Below are positions 1 through 5,334 of a DNA stretch of 5,334 nucleotides, in pieces (positions within the stretch are counted from its first letter, which is position 1; each line of letters starts with the position of its first letter). Location: assembly GCA_964551175.1 (NCBI GenBank), contig CAZKBZ010000149.1, positions 1 to 5,334 of the forward strand, in the 5' to 3' direction. The notes under the pieces are model-generated. The model saw only the letters and a program-made list of their open reading frames with translations. It did not search any database and had not been told where the DNA came from. The DNA is from Desulfobulbus_C sp964551175 (lineage in GTDB: Bacteria; Desulfobacterota; Desulfobulbia; Desulfobulbales; Desulfobulbaceae). A program made the translations under genes and the position numbers.

Positions 1-683
1 ATCCACAACGGGTTTGCATGGGTGTGGGTGGGAAAGAGGTCGCCCAAATGGACAACGCATCCCTCTGATCCCTGGATTTCCACCAACTGGTAGCCACGGG
101 TATGGCCCCCTGTGTGGCGGACCGTGATATTGTCGAGGACCCGGGCTTCCCCGTCCACAAGTTCCAAAAGGCCGCTGTCTGCAAGACCGCTGAAATTTTC
201 CGGCCAGTAGGTGTGTATGGAACGGATATTGGGGTGCAGTACATCATCCCATTCCTTTACCTGGACAATATGCCTGGCCCGGGGAAAGGTAAGTTCCGGG
301 GAGCCCTGACTGTCTGCCATGACTACGCCGCCTGCATGGTCAAAGTCGCAGTGGGTGAGAATAACCACATCTACATCCTGCCGGTCCAGGCCGAAGGATT
401 TCAGCTCATCAACAAGTGCCCAGTCCCGGTAGACCCGGAAAATCTCTTTTTGTTTTTCTGTAAATTTATTGCCGAGACCCGTATCGATCAGGATATTATG
501 GCCTGCTGTCTGCACGAGCAGGGGCGCATTAAGCAACCTGATGTTGTTGTTTTCATCTGCCGGATACTTTTTGTTCCACAGCACCTTGGGCACGGCCCCG
601 TACATGGTGCCGCCGTCAAGTTCAAAGTCACCGCCGCAGAGCCAGGTGATCTGTATGTTGCCAAGTTGCAGGGTTGACTTCAT
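1..683 (-). CDS. YtnP-like metallo-beta-lactamase-fold hydrolase, 3' end cut off by window edge
   Basis: The first 227 codons are visible from the ATG at 683; the C-terminus lies outside the window. The fold is that of MBL metallohydrolases. Near the N-terminus DGGTMYGAVPKVLW (residues 23-36) and YPADENN (40-46) match the signature of Bacillus YtnP and related lactonase-like proteins. IDTGLGN (66-72) is the strand and loop before the metal site. The metal motif reads H111-C-D113-F-D115-H116, GGHT carries H194, and LGD carries D215. The family normally has HxHxDH, so the second ligand is Asp instead of His. No signal peptide is seen, so it is probably cytoplasmic. The start lies five bases after the stop of the upstream redox gene. 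Only a weak purine stretch (AAGAAG) lies directly before the ATG, which suggests translational coupling. YtnP relatives open lactone rings, including acyl-homoserine lactones, but the substrate here cannot be told. The family is confident, the function is not. Confidence 0.88.
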   Translation of the reverse strand, partial: MKSTLQLGNIQITWLCGGDFELDGGTMYGAVPKVLWNKKYPADENNNIRLLNAPLLVQTAGHNILIDTGLGNKFTEKQKEIFRVYRDWALVDELKSFGLDRQDVDVVILTHCDFDHAGGVVMADSQGSPELTFPRARHIVQVKEWDDVLHPNIRSIHTYWPENFSGLADSGLLELVDGEARVLDNITVRHTGGHTRGYQLVEIQGSEGCVVHLGDLFPTHTHANPLW

Positions 684-688
684 ACTTC

Positions 689-1195
689 TTATTTCGTGCT
701 TTCCGGTTTATCCTCTTCAGGAAAATGATCTTTAATCAGAGTATACAGATAGTTGCTTGTCTCTCTGATAACCCTGGTGCAGTTCGTGTGACGGCTGCTG
801 TCCGGATCCGTGTAGAACTGTTTTACCGCCGCGTGATCTGTCCAGTTCAGCCCGGCAATATCAGAACAGTTGGATCCTCCGTATGGTTTGGTAATTCTGG
901 CAAATTCCCTGACCATCCTGTAGCTTATTTTCCACATCAGTTTATGATCGCGCGCCTGGGGTTCTGTTTTTCCCAGCGTAAAACCGATAACTGCCAGGGC
1001 ACCGGAAAGCGTACCGCACATCTGGCCGGTGCTGCCCATCCCCCCGCCAAAGGGAGCTACCGCCGCTATAAGCTCGTCGGAAGGTGCATCCTCTTTGAAC
1101 AACCTGGCGCACGCGCCAAGAATTGCCTGACTTCAGTGGAATCTTTCTAAAAAAAGCTCAACCGCATGATCCGCCATTTTTTCCTGATCCGTCAT
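689..1195 (-). CDS. C_GCAxxG_C_C family redox protein with in-frame TGA read as selenocysteine (U21)
   Basis: The gene encodes 168 residues if the TGA at 1133-1135 is read as selenocysteine. The start is ATG 1195-1193, with GAGGA at 1201-1205 five bases before it. The N-terminus reads MTDQEKMADHAVELFLERFH, then U21, then SQAILGACARLF. Downstream come FGGGMGSTGQMCGTLSGALAVIG (an abbreviated region around residues 49-71, conserved C60 in CGTLSG), SNC at C110, and C139. The family (TIGR01909/PF09719 type, about 140-170 residues) has four conserved Cys, the first in an NCxQA-like context. Here that Cys is replaced exactly by TGA while C60, C110 and C139 remain. The frame is otherwise intact, and a hairpin follows the TGA. 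Family members are thought to be redox-active from their Cys pattern; substrates are unknown. Sec at the first position would lower the pKa and raise the reactivity of that site. It is followed after five bases by the MBL-fold gene. Alternative readings are a nonsense mutation or a downstream TTG start at 1102; both fit the sequence less well. Confidence 0.85.
1100..1125 (-). promoter_or_regulatory. Candidate bacterial SECIS hairpin downstream of the TGA codon
   Basis: In the minus-strand RNA, 1120-1114 (CUUGGCG) pairs with 1109-1103 (CGCCAGG): seven contiguous pairs including one U·G, with a CGUG loop at 1113-1110. Below a two-base UU bulge (1122-1121), CAA (1125-1123) pairs with UUG (1102-1100). 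The loop starts 19 bases after the TGA (1133-1135). It has a G at its second position. That distance and the early-loop G fit the consensus described for bacterial SECIS elements, which lie within the coding sequence just after the UGA and are bound by SelB. No experimental or covariance evidence is available. A GC-rich hairpin in coding sequence can also arise by chance. Confidence 0.7.
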
Positions 1196-1200
1196 ATTCT

Positions 1201-1205
1201 TCCTC
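1201..1205 (-). promoter_or_regulatory. Ribosome binding site fixing the start of the selenoprotein gene
   Basis: The minus strand reads GAGGA, then AGAAT, then the ATG at 1195. This is a near-perfect Shine-Dalgarno match at ordinary spacing. It decides the start, because it lies upstream of the in-frame TGA; no comparable site was noted before the TTG at 1102. Confidence 0.8.
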
Positions 1206-1257
1206 ACATTGTATTCTGAAATCGAAGTGATATATCGTTTGTTGGAATTACTGCTCC

Positions 1258-1809
1258 TTACAACCAGACAATCATTGCATTATCCAACCGGCAGAAGCCC
1301 TTGTTCCGGTAGATGCCACTGCCTTCTTTGCTGGCATTGAGCTGGACGCGGTGCAACCCTTTCTGCCAGCAGTGGGTCAGCAGATGGTCAAGAATTCCTG
1401 ATGCAATTCCGCGGCCCCGCATGGATGGTACAGTATAGATGCTGTGCACAAAACCGACCTCAAAAGAGAGGTCTTCCGGTACGGGTGTCGTTTGTAATAT
1501 GGATACCGCTCCACTGGCAACCGGTTCCCCCTGATACTCTGCAATCCAGGCCACGCAGGAACCATCAGGCAGCTGCTGCTCAAGTTTTACTTTCTGTGCA
1601 GCTTCAAGCTGCTTGAAAACGGGTGCAGGAGTTGAATTCTCCATAAAGGATGGCAGAGTCACACAGCAATCAGGGCCGGAGCAGCAGCTGTCCTTAGGCC
1701 CGTTTTCTTCTCCTGCAGCACGCATTTCTTCGAACATGAGCCGGTGATGACTGGCCAGCAGGGGGATGTCCGCAGTCACCGCACGACGATACGTAATCTC
1801 GACCATCAT
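1258..1809 (-). CDS. GNAT family N-acetyltransferase with a Cys-pair insertion
   Basis: The 183-residue protein starts with ITYRRAVTADIPLLASHHRLMFEEM, the usual first strand and helix of GNAT enzymes (shown here in part: ITYRRAVTADIP at 5-16). VAWIAEYQGEPVASGAVSI (86-104) gives the central strands. VHSIYTVPSMRGRGIASGIL (121-140) holds motif A, with R131-G-R-G-I-A as the acetyl-CoA pyrophosphate loop. LNASKEGSGIYRNKGF (157-172) is the motif B segment with the C-terminal Tyr. It transfers an acetyl group from acetyl-CoA to an unidentified amine. Between the first helix and the central sheet, residues 42-49 read CCSGPDCC, a Cys-rich stretch not typical of this fold. The first of two ATG codons (1809) is preferred because AGGA at 1817-1820 lies seven bases before it. 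It follows csaA by 39 bases and precedes the selenoprotein gene by 62 bases, all in one direction. Substrate unknown. Confidence 0.9.
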   Translation of the reverse strand: MMVEITYRRAVTADIPLLASHHRLMFEEMRAAGEENGPKDSCCSGPDCCVTLPSFMENSTPAPVFKQLEAAQKVKLEQQLPDGSCVAWIAEYQGEPVASGAVSILQTTPVPEDLSFEVGFVHSIYTVPSMRGRGIASGILDHLLTHCWQKGLHRVQLNASKEGSGIYRNKGFCRLDNAMIVWL

Positions 1810-1848
1810 AGGATCTTCCTGTTTTGGCTAATTCAGGATTTATAAAAA

Positions 1849-2187
1849 TTACGCTAATTTTGATCCGTTGGGAACTACTTTGTCGGGTACGGCAAGAACC
1901 ACCGAGTTGTCATCCTGAATAAAGCCGGTGATCAGACATTCAGACATGAACGGGCCGATCTGCCTGGGCGGGAAGTTGACCACCCCGATAACCTGCCTGC
2001 CCACCAGTTCCTGTACCGTATACAGATCCGTGATCTGAGCACTGGATTTTTTCAGGCCGATTTCCGGACCAAAATCAATCTGCAGCTTATAGGCGGGTTT
2101 GCGGGCCTCGGGGAATTCTTCCGCCTTAATGATGGTGCCCGTGCGCAACTCAACACGGCTGAAATCATCCCAGCTGATCTGCTCCAT
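1849..2187 (-). CDS. csaA: CsaA-like tRNA-binding-domain chaperone
   Basis: The 112-residue protein is a single tRNA-binding (EMAP/Trbp111-type OB-fold) domain and is close to full-length Bacillus CsaA (about 110 residues). Matching landmarks are RTGTIIKAEEFPEARKPAYK (15-34), SSAQIT (48-53), VVNFPPRQIGPFMSE (69-83) and PNGSKL near the end. CsaA has been described in Bacillus as a homodimeric, export-related chaperone that binds peptides; the domain also binds tRNA in related proteins. No signal or membrane segment is seen, so it is cytoplasmic. The ATG at 2187 is the only plausible start: going upstream in frame there is no ATG, GTG or TTG before a TGA at 2221-2223. No Shine-Dalgarno sequence precedes it (the preceding bases are ACCTATCAT), which is unlike most of its neighbours. 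A strong inverted repeat lies about 25 bases upstream. It probably is co-transcribed with the GNAT gene downstream. Confidence 0.95.
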   Translation of the reverse strand: MEQISWDDFSRVELRTGTIIKAEEFPEARKPAYKLQIDFGPEIGLKKSSAQITDLYTVQELVGRQVIGVVNFPPRQIGPFMSECLITGFIQDDNSVVLAVPDKVVPNGSKLA

Positions 2188-2212
2188 ATGATAGGTGCGG
2201 CTGTTTGAGGTT

Positions 2213-2248
2213 GAAGGTGCTCAAGATATTTATAACCTGAACACCTTC
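2213..2248 (-). repeat. Imperfect 13-base inverted repeat between prpE and csaA, RNA hairpin candidate
   Basis: Arms at 2213-2225 and 2236-2248 flank a 10-base A/T-only loop (2226-2235). As DNA they match at 11 of 13 positions. In minus-strand RNA both mismatches become G·U pairs, giving 13 continuous pairs (GAAGGUGUUCAGG with CUUGAGCACCUUC). In plus-strand RNA the same positions are C·A mismatches. That asymmetry favours a role in the minus-strand transcript running from prpE into csaA. No U-run follows the stem, so it is not a standard intrinsic terminator. The loop contains TATAAA, so a promoter -10 box flanked by an operator is another possible reading. Confidence 0.65.
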
Positions 2249-2265
2249 ACATCTGATTTCTGGTG

Positions 2266-4161
2266 TTATTTCTCAGGGTAGCCCATCTGTTTCAGGGACT
2301 CCGTGATCTCATCAAGGCTGGTCGGATCATCAATGGTGGACGGCATCCGGTATTCCTTGCCCGCGGCAATGGAACGCATGGTGCCGCGCAGGATCTTGCC
2401 CGACCTGGTTTTGGGCAACCGGGTGACAATGGCTGTTTCCCGGTAGCAGGCTATGGGACCGATCTGGCTGCGGATCATCTGGATGAGTTCGGTTTTCAGC
2501 TCCTCCTCGTCACATTCCACACCCGCTTTGAGGACGACCAGACCAAGAGGTTTCTGCCCCTTGAGAGAATCATCTGTTCCGAAAACCGCGCACTCAGCCA
2601 CATGGGCATGGGTAGCAATGACCTCTTCCATGGCCCCGGTGGACAGCCGGTGTCCGGCAATATTGATGACATCATCAATGCGGCCCATGACAAACACATA
2701 GCCGTCTTCATCAATATAGCCGCCGTCACTGGTCTCGTAATACCCGGGAAAAGCCGCCATGTATGAGGAAACGAAACGTTCATCATTGCGCCACAGGGTC
2801 GCCAGTGTGCCAGGGGGCAGGGGCAGCTTGACAACGATATTCCCCTCCTGATTGGGACCCAGCTCATTGCCCTCGTCATCAAGAATTTTTACGTCATATC
2901 CGGGAACCGGCTTGGTGGGCGAGCCGGGTTTAACCGGGAACTGTTCAATGCCCATAGGATTGGCCACAATAGCCCAGGCGGTTTCCGTCTGCCACCAGTG
3001 GTCGATGACAGGCACATCCAGCAGTTTACGGGCCCAGTGGTAAGTATCCGGGTCAAGCCGCTCTCCGGCCAGGAAAAGGGCCTCGTAGTTGGAAAGATCA
3101 TACTGTTTGAGCAACACACCATCGGGATCTTCTTTCTTGATGGCTCTAAACGCTGTAGGTGCGGTAAACATCACCTTGACGTTGTGCTGGGAAATTACCC
3201 GCCAGAAGGCACCGGCATCCGGAGTGCCGATCGGTTTTCCCTCGTAGACGATGGTAGTGCAGCCATACAGCAGCGGGGCATACACAATATAGGAGTGGCC
3301 GACCACCCAGCCCACGTCCGAGGCTGCCCAGAACACATCACCGGGCTCAACATTATAGATATTTTTCATGGTCCAGTTCAGGGCTACGGCATGACCGCCG
3401 TTATCACGCATAACGCCCTTGGGCATACCTGTGGTGCCTGAGGTGTACAGAATATAGAGCGGGTCGGTTGCCGCCACAGGCACGCAGTCGGCAGGCTGGG
3501 CATCCTTGGTGAGCTCCTGCCAGTCCAGGTCACCTTCCCCGCTCAGGTCCGCCTGCAGAAAATCGCGCTGAAAAACAATGGTTTTTTCCGGTTTATGATC
3601 AGACTGGTCAATGGCTGATTCAACCAGAGGTTTATAGGCCAGCTGCTTCTTGCCCTCAATGGCGCCGGAGGCACAGATAATCATCTTGGGCTGGGCATGG
3701 TCGATACGGATGGCCAGCTCGTTGGCGGCAAATCCGCCAAAGACCACCGAATGGATAACCCCCAGGCGGGCACAGGCCAGCATGGCCACCAGAGCCTCGG
3801 GAATCATGGGCATGTAAATGATGATGGTATCACCCTTTTCAGCTCCCTGGGCCTTAAGTGCTCCGGCAAAGGTCGCCACCTGGTCACGCAGCTCGGAGTA
3901 GGAAATCTTGCGGATAGTGTCGCTTACCGGGGAGTCGTAGATTATGGCTGTCTGTTCGCCTCGTCCGTTTTCCACGTGGCGGTCCACTGCATTATAGCAG
4001 GTGTTCAGCTCACCGCCGCGGAACCAGCGGTAAAAAGGAGGATTGGAGCGATCCAGTACACTGTCCCATTTTTTGTACCAGTCAATGGATTCGGCAGCTT
4101 CTGCCCAGAATTCTTCAGGATTCTCTATGCTCTTCTTGAAAATTTCATCATACTTCCCCAT
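2266..4161 (-). CDS. prpE: AMP-forming propionyl-CoA (acetyl-CoA) synthetase, PrpE/ACSS3 type
   Basis: The 631-residue enzyme has the length of Salmonella PrpE (about 628). It activates propionate, and probably acetate less well, to the acyl-CoA using ATP and CoA via an acyl-adenylate. The N-terminal ACAS domain starts with FWAEAAESIDW (18-28) and PPFYRWFRGG (41-50). The ATP-binding P-loop is YTSGTTGMPKG (239-249). SDVGWVVGHSYIVYAPLL (281-298), MFTAPTAFRAIKKEDP (331-346) and HWWQTET (388-394) follow. The hinge region is GRIDDVINIAGHR (493-505), and PKTRSGKILR (583-592) holds the catalytic, acetylation-prone K589. MFTAPTAFRAIKKEDP and the TSD (477-479) in place of the usual TGD point to the PrpE/ACSS3 branch rather than Acs. 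The ATG at 4161 has GGGAG at 4168-4172, six bases away. It has its own promoter upstream. No prpB, prpC or prpD is in view, so a methylcitrate pathway cannot be claimed; propionate use via methylmalonyl-CoA is equally possible. Confidence 0.95.
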   Translation of the reverse strand: MGKYDEIFKKSIENPEEFWAEAAESIDWYKKWDSVLDRSNPPFYRWFRGGELNTCYNAVDRHVENGRGEQTAIIYDSPVSDTIRKISYSELRDQVATFAGALKAQGAEKGDTIIIYMPMIPEALVAMLACARLGVIHSVVFGGFAANELAIRIDHAQPKMIICASGAIEGKKQLAYKPLVESAIDQSDHKPEKTIVFQRDFLQADLSGEGDLDWQELTKDAQPADCVPVAATDPLYILYTSGTTGMPKGVMRDNGGHAVALNWTMKNIYNVEPGDVFWAASDVGWVVGHSYIVYAPLLYGCTTIVYEGKPIGTPDAGAFWRVISQHNVKVMFTAPTAFRAIKKEDPDGVLLKQYDLSNYEALFLAGERLDPDTYHWARKLLDVPVIDHWWQTETAWAIVANPMGIEQFPVKPGSPTKPVPGYDVKILDDEGNELGPNQEGNIVVKLPLPPGTLATLWRNDERFVSSYMAAFPGYYETSDGGYIDEDGYVFVMGRIDDVINIAGHRLSTGAMEEVIATHAHVAECAVFGTDDSLKGQKPLGLVVLKAGVECDEEELKTELIQMIRSQIGPIACYRETAIVTRLPKTRSGKILRGTMRSIAAGKEYRMPSTIDDPTSLDEITESLKQMGYPEK

Positions 4162-4311
4162 TGTGTTCTCCCACGATAGAAATAACGGTTATGCTGCGGG
4201 TGACAGCGGCAGCTACTATGAGTAACAGTCTATACCCAAATAAAGAAATTTTACCAGAAAATAAATGCGTTGTTAACGGTTTTGAGGAAAATTACGTAAG
4301 TTAACGTCTCA
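4162..4311 (-). other. Intergenic region between acetyltransferase gene and prpE
   Basis: This 150-base gap is A/T-rich and holds the prpE promoter and leader. An 11-base palindrome, ATAACGGTTAT, lies at 4182-4192, and a related TTAACGGTTTT lies at 4273-4283 overlapping the -35 box; both share TAACGGTT. TTACGTAA (4292-4299) is a further short palindrome upstream of the -35. These could be operator half-sites, but in A/T-rich sequence such repeats are expected by chance fairly often. No GC-rich hairpin with a U-run is seen after the upstream gene, so read-through from it is possible. Confidence 0.5.
4248..4276 (-). promoter_or_regulatory. Predicted sigma-70 promoter for prpE
   Basis: On the minus strand the -35 box TTAACA (4276-4271, five of six to consensus) is separated by exactly 17 bases from the -10 box TAAAAT (4253-4248, five of six). 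A TGG directly before the -10 gives an extended -10 element. Transcription would start near 4241, leaving a leader of about 80 bases before the prpE ATG at 4161. It is the best promoter candidate I found in the window, and it lies in the largest non-coding gap. Confidence 0.65.
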
Positions 4312-5334
4312 TCATTCAGGAACACCGGTAGAGAGAAAACGATGAAGAAAGCGCTCCACTGTTTCTTCAATAACAAGATCCGGCTGATATATGTCCATCA
4401 GGTCGGCAAGATGATTATTGCTGTTGAAAAATTCCAGTGTGAATTTGTCATAATACTGCCAGATGTAGAGAACTTCTCCAAAACTCTCACCCATAAACGG
4501 CTTGAGATGATTAAAAAAAGAATCATGCAGTACCAGAACCCGCAGCTTCCTGGCTCTGTTCTCCGAATAAAACGGCTTCAACTGTGCAAGGGTAAGCAGT
4601 GCCGTCAGCTGTGCTCCCAGCTCTTTCTCCACACCGGCAAAGCCTCTGGTCTCAACAATCGGTCTTTTTTCAACTACGGAATGCCTGCGACCCAGCATCA
4701 GGGCCAGATCGCCACCAACATACTCTCCCCACTCCGGTTCAAACCGGAAGCTGCCAGGAACCTGAATATCAGGAAACAGTAACTGGATACGTTCCATCAG
4801 GGTTTGATAGGCGAGGTAGGCTCCCTGGTAATTCCAATGGGTATCACTCTTATCATAGAGTCGTATCCTGGTTTTATTCTGCCTGAGACGTGATCTGACA
4901 TCAAGGAAAACTTTTCCGTCACTATCCGGCCTTGCGGCCAGCAGTTGATCAAGGCGTCCTGGTTGCTGTAACTCCAGATAGTGCTGCGGTAGGTATTGGG
5001 GATAGATACTCTGTTTATTCGGTGCAACCAGGAAGATGTATGCCGCACCCCGCTCCTTGAACCATGCCTCTTTTTGGCGCAGTTTACGCCAGAACAGCTG
5101 AGTGTCGTCTTCTGAAAACCGTAACTTTCCTTTAAAATCATCAAGAACCCGCTCGCTGGAAAAATACAACCAGCCATCTCTTCCTTCAACCACATAGGGA
5201 ACCCCGCTGATACCAAAACGTTTGCTTACTTCCCGCTGGTAACGATGGATCAACCACTCCCGCAGTCCGAAGTGATCCTGGAAATAGCTGTCAAAGGCCC
5301 GGGTGAAACCGGCTACTGAATCCAGGCCGGTAAT
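4312..5334 (-). CDS. AlgX/AlgJ-like polysaccharide O-acetyltransferase, 5' end outside window
   Basis: The frame is open from the right edge to a tandem stop (TGATGA, 4314-4309), giving 340 visible residues of the C-terminal part. It belongs to the AlgX/AlgJ SGNH-hydrolase-like acetyltransferases that add acetyl groups to exopolysaccharides in the periplasm. Numbered from the first visible residue, FDSYFQDHFGLREWL (14-28) and GRDGWLYF (51-58) are the family's N-terminal landmarks. DTHW (164-167) carries the Asp and His of the catalytic triad. HDSF (270-273) carries the nucleophile S272. This spacing resembles that of Pseudomonas AlgX and AlgJ. The internal TTG at 5253 is not the start, because homologous sequence continues upstream without a stop. 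A signal peptide or membrane anchor would lie outside the window. Partners are normally an MBOAT protein of the AlgI type, probably encoded just upstream beyond the edge. The polymer is unknown; alginate itself should not be assumed. Confidence 0.9.
   Translation of the reverse strand: MTGLDSVAGFTRAFDSYFQDHFGLREWLIHRYQREVSKRFGISGVPYVVEGRDGWLYFSSERVLDDFKGKLRFSEDDTQLFWRKLRQKEAWFKERGAAYIFLVAPNKQSIYPQYLPQHYLELQQPGRLDQLLAARPDSDGKVFLDVRSRLRQNKTRIRLYDKSDTHWNYQGAYLAYQTLMERIQLLFPDIQVPGSFRFEPEWGEYVGGDLALMLGRRHSVVEKRPIVETRGFAGVEKELGAQLTALLTLAQLKPFYSENRARKLRVLVLHDSFFNHLKPFMGESFGEVLYIWQYYDKFTLEFFNSNNHLADLMDIYQPDLVIEETVERFLHRFLSTGVPE

Noticed and set aside
102..677. Plus-strand open frame of 191 codons
   Set aside because: It is the antisense shadow of the MBL-fold gene, whose motifs are clear. 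Its own translation shows no recognisable domain.
689..1102. A 137-residue protein starting at TTG 1102 as the true gene product
   Set aside because: No ribosome site was noted before this TTG. The family's N-terminal helix and first conserved Cys position lie upstream in the same frame, and an ATG with GAGGA is found at 1195.
1133..1135. The TGA as a nonsense mutation making a pseudogene
   Set aside because: There is only one interruption, it is TGA rather than TAA or TAG, it sits exactly on the conserved Cys, a hairpin follows, and the rest of the gene is intact. It cannot be fully excluded without the genome's sel genes.
1206..1257. A promoter directly upstream of the selenoprotein gene
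   Set aside because: A TACAAT -10-like hexamer exists, but the sequence 17 bases upstream does not resemble a -35 box, and the start would be very close to the ribosome site.
2263..4179. Several plus-strand open frames of 63-167 codons opposite prpE
   Set aside because: They are antisense shadows of a well-conserved synthetase and have no recognisable family features.
4285..4311. An intrinsic terminator after the acetyltransferase gene
   Set aside because: The only palindromes are short and A/T-rich, with just four Us following, which is too weak to call.
4312..4314. The TGA ending the acetyltransferase as a second selenocysteine codon
   Set aside because: A second TGA follows at once (4311-4309), the protein already ends at the family's usual place, and no conserved Cys is expected there.
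5251..5253. TTG as the start of the AlgX/AlgJ-like gene
   Set aside because: The upstream codons up to the window edge are open and encode the family's DHFGLR-like segment, so the gene starts beyond the edge.

Overview
All six genes in this window lie on the minus strand, so transcription runs from high to low coordinates. The window suggests an anaerobic or facultatively anaerobic bacterium with roughly balanced G+C, most plausibly a deltaproteobacterium (Desulfobacterota). This assignment is an inference. It rests on a probable selenocysteine-containing redox protein, a short-chain acyl-CoA synthetase of the propionate type, and the overall style of the genes. No marker gene is present to settle it.

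Layout in transcription order: (1) At 5334-4312 is the C-terminal ~340 residues of an AlgX/AlgJ-like polysaccharide O-acetyltransferase, whose start lies beyond the right edge. (2) A 150-base gap holds a good sigma-70-type promoter (4248-4276). It drives prpE (4161-2266), a full-length AMP-forming propionyl-CoA/acetyl-CoA synthetase. (3) A 78-base gap holds a long imperfect inverted repeat (2213-2248) that pairs best as RNA of the minus strand. (4) csaA (2187-1849) encodes a small tRNA-binding-domain chaperone. (5) A GNAT acetyltransferase (1809-1258) carries an unusual CC-x4-CC segment. (6) A C_GCAxxG_C_C family redox protein (1195-689) has an in-frame TGA at codon 21, exactly where the family has its first conserved cysteine. 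(7) Five bases further on, a YtnP-like metallo-beta-lactamase-fold hydrolase starts (683) and runs off the left edge.

The main result is gene 6. A naive gene caller would start it at an internal TTG (1102), lose the first 31 residues and call a 137-residue protein. The reading frame in fact continues upstream through a single TGA to an ATG at 1195 with a well-placed Shine-Dalgarno sequence. A GC-rich hairpin begins a few bases after the TGA and resembles a bacterial SECIS element. The reading as selenocysteine (U21) is strong but rests on sequence logic alone.

The genes do not form one obvious pathway. prpE activates propionate or acetate. csaA and the GNAT gene are housekeeping-like accessory genes downstream of it. 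The selenoprotein and the MBL-fold hydrolase are tightly coupled and probably share one transcript. The acetyltransferase at the right edge probably belongs to a separate exopolysaccharide-modification locus.
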